Shown here: positions 1 through 5,535 of the stretch, in pieces
How the letters are laid out: each line of letters begins with the position of its first letter
Numbering within the stretch: position 1 is the stretch's first letter
Source: Pyrobaculum sp.
Lineage (GTDB): Archaea > Thermoproteota > Thermoprotei > Thermoproteales > Thermoproteaceae
Direction: 5' to 3'
DNA length: 5,923 nt
Assembly (NCBI GenBank): GCA_009903905.1
Contig: WYEI01000093.1
Coordinates: forward strand, 1 to 5,923
Translations under genes and position numbers: made by a program
The notes under the pieces: model-generated
What the model was told of the DNA's origin: nothing
The model's input: the letters and a program-made list of their open reading frames with translations, nothing else
Database searches by the model: none

Positions 1-867
1 GTGGCGCCGCTTATGTGGCGAGGCCGGCTCCAGGAGTGGGCTGTGGAGGCGTTTCTGAGGCAGTTGGCTCAGCTCTCCACGGGGTCTTCGCGGCTCTACG
101 TGGTGTATAGGAGGCCGAGCGGGGAGGAGGTTAAGAGGGCTGTTGACGAGCTTCTGGCGGCGCGGTCTGAGTGGTCGTTTCTCACCGAGGGGAGGGTCGT
201 GGAGGAGGTGCTCCAGAGGGGCATCGACGTGAGGGTCGACGGGACTCCTGCGCCGGTGGTGGAGCGGGCGCCGGGCTCCCGGCTTGTGGTGGAGGTGGTG
301 GCCACCGACGACCTTCTGGCTGTTAGGCACAGGCTGAACGTATGGGCTGAGGAGCGGGAGGAGGGTGTGTCGGGGCGGCGCTACGTCTTTGAGGTCGAGG
401 CGCCAGCGGAGCCGGGGGCGTATGCCCTTGAGGTGGAGGGGGTGTTTAGAGACGGGGCGCGGGACAGGAAGACCGTAACGATTAAGGTTAGGGGGAGGTG
501 TAGGAGGGGGGTGACGAAGTTCGAGGTGGGCCCGGGCGACGTGTTGAGGGCGGTTCAGGCGACCTCTGTGCAGGACGCCGAGTCGTTGTTGAACTACTTC
601 GCCGGGAGGGGGCTTGTCTTTGTTTTTGAGGTGGGGGCGAGGAAGGCGGATCCGGAGACGGAGCTTAGCCTAAACGCGAAGTTCGCGGTGTCGGGCGCCG
701 AGGCCAGGAACAGGGCTCTTAGGCTTCTGCGCGCGGTGCAAGACGTGTCGCCTGCCGTAGACGCCGTGTTTAGGTTCAAGCAGCCGGCGGCGGTGGACGA
801 GGACATGGTTCAGAGGTTCAAGGGGAGGCCCCTCAAGTACGAGGTGGAGGTGGAGGAGGAATGTTGA
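1..867 (+). CDS. C-terminal part of a large protein, possibly a DUF499-type defence ATPase (5' end outside window)
   Basis: The frame is open from the first base, so the start cannot be judged; GTG at 1 and ATG at 13 are in frame, but the gene very probably begins upstream. The visible 288 residues contain no Walker motifs. Residues 10-75 look alpha-helical. Residues 76-165 look like a beta-sandwich: a run of alternating hydrophobic strands with an EPGAYALEVEG segment near 137-147, as in Ig-like folds. Residues 172-262 look like a compact alpha/beta domain (FVFEVGARK, then ELSLNAKFAV, a helix, and VDAVFRF). The acidic tail EVEVEEEC is written in GAGGTGG/GGAGG triplets that also form the Shine-Dalgarno of the next gene, with a 7-base overlap. 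The layout recalls C-terminal regions of large ATPases (DUF499) that precede SNF2 helicases in archaeal defence operons. That identity is inference from context and weak resemblance; the reading frame itself is secure. Confidence 0.8.
   Translation: MAPLMWRGRLQEWAVEAFLRQLAQLSTGSSRLYVVYRRPSGEEVKRAVDELLAARSEWSFLTEGRVVEEVLQRGIDVRVDGTPAPVVERAPGSRLVVEVVATDDLLAVRHRLNVWAEEREEGVSGRRYVFEVEAPAEPGAYALEVEGVFRDGARDRKTVTIKVRGRCRRGVTKFEVGPGDVLRAVQATSVQDAESLLNYFAGRGLVFVFEVGARKADPETELSLNAKFAVSGAEARNRALRLLRAVQDVSPAVDAVFRFKQPAAVDEDMVQRFKGRPLKYEVEVEEEC
852..860 (+). promoter_or_regulatory. Shine-Dalgarno for the 131-residue gene
   Basis: GGAGGAGGA lies immediately before ATG 861, with the core GGAGG at 852-856 spaced 4 bases away. 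It sits inside the coding sequence of the upstream gene, which fixes the start and indicates translational coupling. Confidence 0.75.
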
Positions 868-1256
868 TCAAGAGGAGGGGGTCTCGGCGGGTGGCCGTAA
901 TTGCGGCTGAGGGCAGGTTCGAGGTTGGCGTGCCGCTTGAGGAGGTGGTTGGGTTTCTGCGGAGGCTTTGGCCTTGGGAGTTCGGCAGGCACGTGGAGGA
1001 GGGGGAGGGGGTGCTGGTGTTTAGGGATAGGGTGCCGTTTGAGAGGGCGCTTGTCTACCTCCTGGCGAGGAGGGGCGGGCTTCCGCCAGGCGACGCGGAG
1101 TTCCTCGCCGCGTCTCTCCGGCTCCACGAGACGGCGCTGATCGCAGACGCCTTGCTCTACCGGCTGTGGCTCTGCAGGTCGGGGGGCGGCGGTTGCAGGC
1201 GGGTGGTGGATGCCTTCTCTAAGATGGCTAAGGTGTATCGGGAGGTCCTGCCGTGA
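861..1256 (+). CDS. Small uncharacterised protein of the helicase operon
   Basis: This is a 131-residue soluble protein with no membrane segment or signal peptide, and I do not recognise its family. The ATG is preceded by GGAGGAGGA (852-860), a strong Shine-Dalgarno. It overlaps the upstream gene by 7 bases, and its TGA overlaps the GTG of the helicase gene (GTGA). It is therefore almost certainly translated with both neighbours. Residues 10-32 look like a beta-hairpin followed by a helix (VAVIAAEGRFEVGVPLEEVV). Residues 33-60 hold an aromatic patch, LWPWEFG, and a strand VLVFRD. Residues 60-130 look mostly helical and include two cysteines (105 and 112) around a glycine run. No catalytic motif is evident. 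Its place between an ATPase-like protein and a helicase-nuclease suggests an adaptor or specificity subunit of the same complex, which is inference only. Confidence 0.85.
   Translation: MLIKRRGSRRVAVIAAEGRFEVGVPLEEVVGFLRRLWPWEFGRHVEEGEGVLVFRDRVPFERALVYLLARRGGLPPGDAEFLAASLRLHETALIADALLYRLWLCRSGGGGCRRVVDAFSKMAKVYREVLP
1241..1246 (+). promoter_or_regulatory. Shine-Dalgarno deciding the GTG start of the helicase gene
   Basis: GGAGGT lies 6 bases upstream of GTG 1253, inside the preceding gene. With the 4-base GTGA stop/start overlap it supports GTG 1253 as the true start. Confidence 0.75.
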
Positions 1257-3670
1257 CTTCTTTAGTAGAGATCCTCAGGTCGGCGGGGAAGGAGCTGTAT
1301 AAACATCAGCTGGATTTTGTGTCTGACGTCCTCTGGCTGGCGCGGCCGCGGGTCTTGCTGGCGGACGACGTGGGGCTGGGGAAGACCATCCAGGCTCTTC
1401 TCCTCGTCAAGGCGTTGATGGAGATTGGTCGCGTCAACCACGTCTTGGTGGTGGTGCCCCGCGCCGTGTTGGGGCAGTGGGAGGAGGAGCTCCGGCGGTT
1501 CGACGTCCCCCACTTCGCCGTGGAGAACCCGGAGTTCCCCATTGGCCACAGGGTGTACTTAGTCACGCTGGATAGGGCGAAGATGCCGGAGTACCTCGAG
1601 GCGCTGAGCCGCATCCAGTGGGACCTCGTGGTGGTTGACGAGGCGCATAAGATCAGGCTGGGGACGCAGAGGCAGCGGCTTTCGCACCTCTGCAAGGCGG
1701 CGGGCGGCTGCCTCCTCTTGACCGCCACTCCGCACACAGGCGACGAGAGGGATTTCCAGTTCCTCACGTCTCTTGTCGACGTCGTTGTCAGGAGGGAGAA
1801 GAAGGATGTGGAGGAGTACGAGGGTAAGAAGATCTTCCCCTCCATAAGGTACTGGGTGGTGCAGGTGAAGGCCTCTAGGGAGGAGGCGCAGGCGCTCTAC
1901 GCGGTGCTCAGCCTTCTGAAAAAAGCCAACGTGGAGCCCATTGTGAGGGTTGTGGTGGAGAAGAGGGCCATGTCGAGCCCCGTCTCTTTCTTCAAGACCT
2001 TGGGCCGGGTGGTCGGGGGGAGGTGCGACGAGGAGGCCCTTGAGGAGGGGGAGCTCGACGCGTGTATAGGCAACGTGGCGGGGTGGAGGGAGCTGGCGGC
2101 GTATGCAGAGAGGTTCGCCTCCGCCTCCGATAGGAAGCTCGCCGCGTTGAGGAGGCTGGTGGAGGTCTTGGGGGGCCGCAAAATCTTGGTCTTCACCGAG
2201 TACGCCACGACGGCGGAGTACCTCTTCAACGCCTTCGCCTCGGGCTGTAGGGTGGTGGACTCGGGGGATGGCTTCGCTAGGGCCGACTGCGGCCGGCTGG
2301 GCGTCATGTACGCCACGTCGCGGGCCAGGGAGAAGATAGACGTGGGCCGAGAGGCGGCGCTTCTGGCGGAGGGCCACGAGACTGCCCTCTTCATCTCCAC
2401 GGACATAATGTCGGAGGGCGTCAACCTGCAGAGCTTCGACGTGGTTGTTAACTACGAGGTGGTGTGGAGCCCCACTAGACACGTCCAGCGGGTGGGGAGG
2501 ATCTGGCGGTTCGGCCAGAGGGCGGATCCCGTATACGTGGTGGACATGGTGTTGAAGACGCCGGCCGCCGAGAGGGATGAGTTCGACATGTACCTCTCCC
2601 TTCTGGAGAAGCTGTATGAGATCTCCCTCAGGGCTCTGCCGCCTCAGAGCTACGGCGAGTTTGAGGTGTATGAAGTTGCCGAAGACACGTTTAGAAGAGT
2701 TCTTGAGGTGGGGTCCGCGGCGTTTCTCACAGAGGCGGAGGTGTACGAGGCGGCCGCCGGCGGGCGGCTGGAGGCGCTTAAAAAGAAGATTGAGGCCATC
2801 ATGAGGGAGAGGGAGAAGATTAGGTGGAAGCCTAGGCAGCTGGTGGAGGAGGGGCTGGAGGCTAAGCTGGGGTCTCTGCCGGGGAGGCGGGCGGAGCCCG
2901 GCGGGGGGTACTACGTGGCCTACGTGGAGTACCTAGCCGACGGCGCGCCGCTGTATAGAGAACGCATGTTGGTGCGCCTCGCCTCTCCGCTGAGCCGGAG
3001 CAGGGAGGCGCCGGAGGCTCTCTACCGCGAGGCGGAGGTGCCGTGGGACGCCGTGGAGGAGGAGCGGGGCGAGGTGAAGGAAGACGAGCGGAGCCAGGTG
3101 GAGCGGAAGATCCACGAGGAGGTCTGGCTCAGCCGCCTAAAGCCCTACCTGGAGAAGGTGCGGAGCCTTCTGCCCATCGGCGCGCCGCGGTACAGAGTGG
3201 TGGGGGTCGTGAGGGCGAGGGTGTTGGGCGTGGAGGTCGCCGCCGGCGGGTTTGAGGAGCTGGTGTGGCAGGAGGTGAAGAGGAGCCGGAACATCATGCG
3301 GAGCGAGCTCGCCGCGGCTAGTTGCGTCAAGGCTTGGCTGGCGCAGAACGGCTACGTCATCAGGGAGGACTACGCAAGCGTGCCGCGACCCTTTGACATG
3401 GTGGTGGCCAAGGGGGGTCAGATCTACGTGGTTGAGGTGAAGGGGAAGTGGGTGGGGAGGCGCGGCGACCCCATATCCTTCACGGCCAACGAGATAGACT
3501 TCGCCTCCAGGTTCCCAGACCGGTACATAGTCTGCATCGCCTACACAGACGGCGACAGGTGCGTGGAGCTGACCTGCCAGCCCTTCGCCCAGTTCCAAAA
3601 AGAGTGGGTACTTGAGACGGTCCGCGGCATAGAGTACAAATACAACGCCAGAAGAAGGCAGGTATCTTAG
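1253..3670 (+). CDS. SNF2-family helicase with C-terminal DUF3883-like nuclease domain (DISARM DrmD-like)
   Basis: The protein has 805 residues. The N-terminal half is a superfamily 2 SNF2/RapA-type ATPase: Q-motif-like YKHQ at 16-19, Walker A DDVGLGKT at 38-45 (Lys44), motif Ia VVVPRAVLGQW at 66-76, DEAH at 129-132, motif III LLTATPHTG at 155-163, motif IV KILVFTEY at 310-317, motif V STDIMSEGVNLQ at 382-393, and motif VI QRVGRIWRFGQ at 412-422 with the arginines that complete the ATP site. Residues 500-690 form a charged helical linker. Residues 690-800 match DUF3883 (NO VEIN C-terminal-like), a PD-(D/E)XK relative: FDMVV with Asp715, VEVKG with Glu728 and Lys730, then a TANEIDFA helix. All core residues are present, so it is probably active. 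It would act as an ATP-driven DNA translocase with a nuclease or DNA-binding tail, by analogy with DrmD of DISARM. The GTG start is supported by GGAGGT and the overlap with the upstream gene. The helicase assignment is secure; the nuclease activity and defence role are inferred. Confidence 0.93.
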   Translation: MTSLVEILRSAGKELYKHQLDFVSDVLWLARPRVLLADDVGLGKTIQALLLVKALMEIGRVNHVLVVVPRAVLGQWEEELRRFDVPHFAVENPEFPIGHRVYLVTLDRAKMPEYLEALSRIQWDLVVVDEAHKIRLGTQRQRLSHLCKAAGGCLLLTATPHTGDERDFQFLTSLVDVVVRREKKDVEEYEGKKIFPSIRYWVVQVKASREEAQALYAVLSLLKKANVEPIVRVVVEKRAMSSPVSFFKTLGRVVGGRCDEEALEEGELDACIGNVAGWRELAAYAERFASASDRKLAALRRLVEVLGGRKILVFTEYATTAEYLFNAFASGCRVVDSGDGFARADCGRLGVMYATSRAREKIDVGREAALLAEGHETALFISTDIMSEGVNLQSFDVVVNYEVVWSPTRHVQRVGRIWRFGQRADPVYVVDMVLKTPAAERDEFDMYLSLLEKLYEISLRALPPQSYGEFEVYEVAEDTFRRVLEVGSAAFLTEAEVYEAAAGGRLEALKKKIEAIMREREKIRWKPRQLVEEGLEAKLGSLPGRRAEPGGGYYVAYVEYLADGAPLYRERMLVRLASPLSRSREAPEALYREAEVPWDAVEEERGEVKEDERSQVERKIHEEVWLSRLKPYLEKVRSLLPIGAPRYRVVGVVRARVLGVEVAAGGFEELVWQEVKRSRNIMRSELAAASCVKAWLAQNGYVIREDYASVPRPFDMVVAKGGQIYVVEVKGKWVGRRGDPISFTANEIDFASRFPDRYIVCIAYTDGDRCVELTCQPFAQFQKEWVLETVRGIEYKYNARRRQVS

Positions 3671-4005
3671 GCAAATCGCCACGCATTGTTGCCGCAACTG
3701 CTAGCGTCGAGCTGTAAGGCGGCACCCCGCCGGCTGAAAGCGCGATAAATAACCATGGCTACAACTTATCAACTCTGCAAATCTCCGGGTTTGGCGGTAG
3801 AAACAGAAGGAAATTGAAAGCTACGAGGTGGTGATCGGCTTGGCTGAGAGGTCGGGCCCATACTTTAGCTTCTCCGCCTTTTCTCCCTCTGGGATTAGAT
3901 AACCAGGTGGCCCCCGGTGTTGGTGCCAGGCGCGACGCTACTCCCTAAGTCAAGTCCTGTACAACTCCACCTTCGACGACCTCTTAGTGGGTTGTAATAT
4001 CAACT
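3671..4005. other. Gene-poor stretch with decayed coding fragments
   Basis: About 335 bases lie between the convergent ends of the helicase gene (+) and the membrane-protein gene (-), with no intact gene. It contains a short GC hairpin just after the helicase stop (GGCGG/CCGCC, 3718-3731, loop of 4) that lacks a T-run and is not a convincing terminator. It also holds a 20-codon ATG frame at 3755-3817 behind an AT-rich GATAAATAA, a single CRISPR-repeat-like 24-mer (3797-3820), and a coding-like fragment broken by one stop (3801-4028). Base composition is less GC-rich than the operon to its left. Confidence 0.6.
3797..3820 (+). repeat. Solitary CRISPR-repeat-like 24-mer
   Basis: The 24 bases start GTAGAAACAG and end GGAAATTGAAAG. 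Crenarchaeal CRISPR repeats are commonly 24-25 bases and often end in ATTGAAAG, so both length and 3' end fit. No second copy is seen 55-75 bases on either side, so this is at most a single relict unit, not an array. Confidence 0.2.
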
Positions 4006-4028
4006 TCAAGCCGAAAGCTGGATTTTAA
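3801..4028 (+). pseudogene. Possible remnant of a decayed gene
   Basis: One frame is open for 33 codons, stops once at TAA 3900-3902, then stays open for 41 more codons to TAA 4026-4028. Both halves read like ordinary protein, for example SYEVVIGLAERSGPYFSF before the stop and VLYNSTFDDLLVGCNINFK after it. No start codon precedes it in frame; a stop lies at 3798-3800. A frame change near 3890 would also give a continuous reading through a segment LDNQVAPGVGA. I do not recognise the family. It may be debris from a deletion or insertion event beside the operon, or simply chance open frame. Confidence 0.3.
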
Positions 4029-4284
4029 TCTCGGCAACAGGATATACGATTTGTGCCGCCAATACGACTGCGAGGGCCGCTAGAGAGAAAACCGCCAAAA
4101 CAACCCCTAAGACCAGAGGGAGGATCCTCCCGCCTCTTTTAACCGCCATGTATATGCCGACGGCCAACGCCGCGGCGGCCAGGATGTAGCCGAGAACTAC
4201 AGTAACCACAAAAGCCGCTAGAAAGGCCATCAACATGAGAAAGAGACCGAGCAGAAACAACGCTACTGCCATACCTGTGGACAC
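4006..4284 (-). CDS. Small hydrophobic membrane protein, three predicted helices
   Basis: The 92-residue protein is almost entirely hydrophobic. Helices are visible at about residues 6-28, 30-48 and 54-80, with one basic loop KRGGR (49-53) that should face the cytoplasm, placing the N terminus inside. The short C-terminal tail is EIKIQLSA. The family is not recognised; many archaeal genomes carry such small multi-helix proteins of unknown role. The longest frame starts with GTG at 4284, while ATG at 4272 would give 88 residues. A TATA-like TTAAAA on this strand (4302-4307) predicts transcription beginning near 4280, which suits a very short leader before ATG 4272 or a leaderless GTG, so the start is ambiguous. 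It converges on the helicase gene and is divergent from the nuclease-like gene at 4490. Amino-acid composition strongly supports a real gene over a chance frame. Confidence 0.7.
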   Translation of the reverse strand: MSTGMAVALFLLGLFLMLMAFLAAFVVTVVLGYILAAAALAVGIYMAVKRGGRILPLVLGVVLAVFSLAALAVVLAAQIVYPVAEIKIQLSA

Positions 4285-4300
4285 GTTATGTCTGCTTTGG

Positions 4301-4307
4301 GTTTTAA
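4301..4307 (-). promoter_or_regulatory. Probable TATA box of the membrane-protein gene
   Basis: Read on the minus strand this is TTAAAAC inside an AT-rich run, about 20 bases before GTG 4284 and 32 before ATG 4272. Spacing to either start is slightly off the usual 24-26, so the assignment is moderate. Confidence 0.4.
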
Positions 4308-4347
4308 CAAGTTTTCTGCTGTCTCAACATAAAGGGTGTGCTGAAAC

Positions 4348-4503
4348 ATGTCGAGAGGTAGGACGGGGTTCACAGCAGCAGTTGCTCCGCTAGCTTGGCT
4401 TATCAGCGTTGGCGGCCATGCCGAATTTGTCGCTCTGCTAAGTGCCGCCGGTAGCGGCAAGATTTATAACTTTACTGACATATTTGTACGTGAGCTTGGC
4501 TGA
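4348..4503 (+). CDS. Possible short open frame or gene remnant, 51 codons
   Basis: ATG 4348 opens a frame of 51 residues (begins MSRGRTGFTAAVAPLAWLIS) ending at TGA 4501-4503, just inside the nuclease-like gene. It contains a hydrophobic stretch of about 20 residues (8-30). An AT-rich ACATAAAG lies only about 15 bases upstream, and no Shine-Dalgarno is visible. The last third overlaps the TATA box and start of the following gene, so that part is constrained for another reason. I do not recognise it. It could be a tiny membrane peptide, the 5' stub of a lost gene or chance. Confidence 0.2.
   Translation: MSRGRTGFTAAVAPLAWLISVGGHAEFVALLSAAGSGKIYNFTDIFVRELG
4456..4470 (+). promoter_or_regulatory. 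BRE/TATA promoter of the nuclease-like gene
   Basis: Purine-rich GGCAAGA (BRE-like) is followed by TTTATAAC. The TATA centre (about 4466) lies 24 bases upstream of GTG 4490, the standard archaeal distance to the transcription start, indicating a leaderless mRNA starting at that GTG. Confidence 0.75.
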
Positions 4504-5170
4504 GGAGATCAAGCGGGTTTTGATGGAGCATCCGGAGATCCTAGTGGAAGTCCTCACGGCTAAGCCGGAGATCGTCTACGAGGCTTTAGCTAAGCTGATG
4601 CCTTGGCAAAACCTAGCCACCAAGGACGACTTGAGGAGAGTCGAGGAAAGTATTGGCAAATTAGAGGAAAGGGTTAAGGGATTGGAGGAGAGGTTAGGCA
4701 TGGTTGAGGAGAAGATGGCCACCAAGGAGGAGCTGAAAAGGGTCGAGACTGCCCTTAGGGAGGACTTGAGGAGGATTGAGCTTGCGCTGAACGCCCTGGG
4801 CGCCAGGTGGGGGGTTCTTAGCGAGGACGCGTTTAGGAACGGCGTGAGGGAGCTTCTTAGGGATGTGGGGTATGCCGTGGAGAGGTGGATTTACTACGAC
4901 GATAGGGGGTACGTCTACGGCTACCCAAGCGAGGTGGAGCTAGACATAATAATTAGGGACGGTGGGACGTTCGCCGTTGAGATAACGTCGGCTCTGAAGA
5001 GGGGCGACTTGCAACAGATAAAGAGGAAGGTTGAGCTGTTCAGCGCCGTTACCGGCAGAAAGGTAGACGCTGTCTACGTAATTACGCCGTTTATTCACGA
5101 CAGAAACCCCGACGCGGTGATCGCCGTCGCCAACGCCATGGGCATCACCGTAGTGTGGCCTAGGCCGTGA
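4490..5170 (+). CDS. Coiled-coil PD-(D/E)XK nuclease-like protein (DUF3782/COG5493 type)
   Basis: The protein is 226 residues from GTG 4490. A longer frame opens at GTG 4442, but those 16 extra codons contain the TATA box, so the shorter start is preferred. Residues 1-42 are a helical N-terminal segment (MSLAEEIKRVLMEHPEILVE, then a second PEI helix and LMPWQNLATK). Residues 44-100 form a heptad-rich coiled coil with repeated ATK(D/E)(D/E)L(R/K)RVE units. Residues 105-226 are the nuclease-like core: GARWGVLSEDAF helix, YAVERW strand, GYPSEVELDIII with Asp152, FAVEITSALKRGD with Glu164, then VDAVYVITPFIHDRNPD. This order matches crenarchaeal DUF3782 proteins. The position usually held by the catalytic lysine is Thr166 (E-I-T), with Lys170 and Arg171 nearby, so activity is uncertain. 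The gene is monocistronic with its own promoter. Family assignment is fairly sure; substrate and role are unknown. Confidence 0.88.
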   Translation: MSLAEEIKRVLMEHPEILVEVLTAKPEIVYEALAKLMPWQNLATKDDLRRVEESIGKLEERVKGLEERLGMVEEKMATKEELKRVETALREDLRRIELALNALGARWGVLSEDAFRNGVRELLRDVGYAVERWIYYDDRGYVYGYPSEVELDIIIRDGGTFAVEITSALKRGDLQQIKRKVELFSAVTGRKVDAVYVITPFIHDRNPDAVIAVANAMGITVVWPRP

Positions 5171-5483
5171 CGCGGCCGACCTCCGGTTGCGCTCCGCCGG
5201 TTAGGTGAAGGCGACGCGCGTAGCCTTATCGGCTCGGCGAAATGCGCCTATGAAGCCGGCGGCAATACAGAAAGGTATTTACCACCAGATTCTGAATCTC
5301 CAGTAGGGTAGAGAGCGTCGGTAAAGGCGTTGGGGCGTTCGGTGAATTCATTCCGACGAGGGGTGCGGCGGGGGCTCTGCATTGCGCGTAACCTCCGCCT
5401 TGGCGTTACGCCGCGGCATCTGCCGTCGGTCAGCGGCGCGACCGACCTTTAACGAGCCGCCTGCAGTCCAAGCAACGAGTTGC
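5171..5483. other. Non-coding stretch with clustered hairpins
   Basis: About 310 bases follow the nuclease-like gene with no convincing gene and no clear T-rich terminator. The first part has a direct repeat CCGGTT (near 5183 and 5198) and a 13-base perfect dyad AGATTC-T-GAATCT (5287-5299). The right part has three successive perfect stem-loops (5386-5446). A 46-codon open frame at 5312-5452 has no visible expression signals and reads low-complexity and arginine-rich, so it is not called as a gene. Confidence 0.6.
5386..5446. other. Cluster of three stem-loops, possible structured RNA
   Basis: Three consecutive perfect inverted repeats are seen: GCGTAAC/GTTACGC (5386-5392 with 5405-5411), CGGCA/TGCCG (5414-5418 with 5421-5425) and GTCGGTC/GACCGAC (5425-5431 with 5440-5446), the last followed by CTTT. 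The arms are 7, 5 and 7 pairs. GC-rich DNA makes some hairpins by chance, but three back to back are notable. No C/D or H/ACA box set is clear and the transcribed strand is unknown. Confidence 0.25.
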
Positions 5484-5526
5484 GTCCGTCCCGCATGAGG
5501 GAGAAAATATATAAAGTGGGACGGAC
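5484..5526 (+). promoter_or_regulatory. Antitoxin promoter with an inverted-repeat operator
   Basis: The TATA box AAAATATATAAA (5504-5515) is flanked by a perfect 9-base inverted repeat, GTCCGTCCC (5484-5492) and GGGACGGAC (5518-5526). The TATA centre is about 24 bases before ATG 5536. Antitoxins of toxin-antitoxin pairs usually repress their own promoter by binding palindromes, so this is a strong candidate operator that would block TBP/TFB or polymerase when bound. Confidence 0.6.
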
Positions 5527-5535
5527 ATGTGGGAC

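Noticed and set aside
1559..2482. Long minus-strand open frame opposite the helicase gene (307 codons)
   Set aside because: It mirrors the strongly supported helicase frame; the translation is rich in His, Pro, Leu and Arg and has no recognisable motif, as expected for an antisense shadow in GC-rich DNA.
3137..3697. Minus-strand open frame of 186 codons at the end of the helicase gene
   Set aside because: It lies opposite the DUF3883-like domain, which has clear motifs on the plus strand; the composition is shadow-like and no promoter or Shine-Dalgarno is visible.
3718..3731. Hairpin GGCGG/CCGCC after the helicase stop as a terminator
   Set aside because: No T-run follows it, and archaeal termination depends mainly on T-rich tracts; a 5-pair GC stem is common by chance here.
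3828..3848. C/D box small RNA suggested by GTGATCG followed by CTGA
   Set aside because: The C box is imperfect, no matching D'/C' pair is found at the usual spacing, and no flanking stem is seen.
4263..4460. Minus-strand 65-codon frame overlapping the membrane-protein gene start
   Set aside because: It spans the divergent promoter region and overlaps the better-supported membrane gene in another frame; no expression signals.
4442..4489. Upstream extension of the nuclease-like gene to GTG 4442
   Set aside because: The extension contains the gene's own TATA box at the proper distance from GTG 4490.
5312..5452. 46-codon plus-strand frame between the nuclease-like and antitoxin genes
   Set aside because: Arginine-rich translation with no family resemblance, no Shine-Dalgarno or TATA for GTG 5342, and it runs through the hairpin cluster; likely chance.
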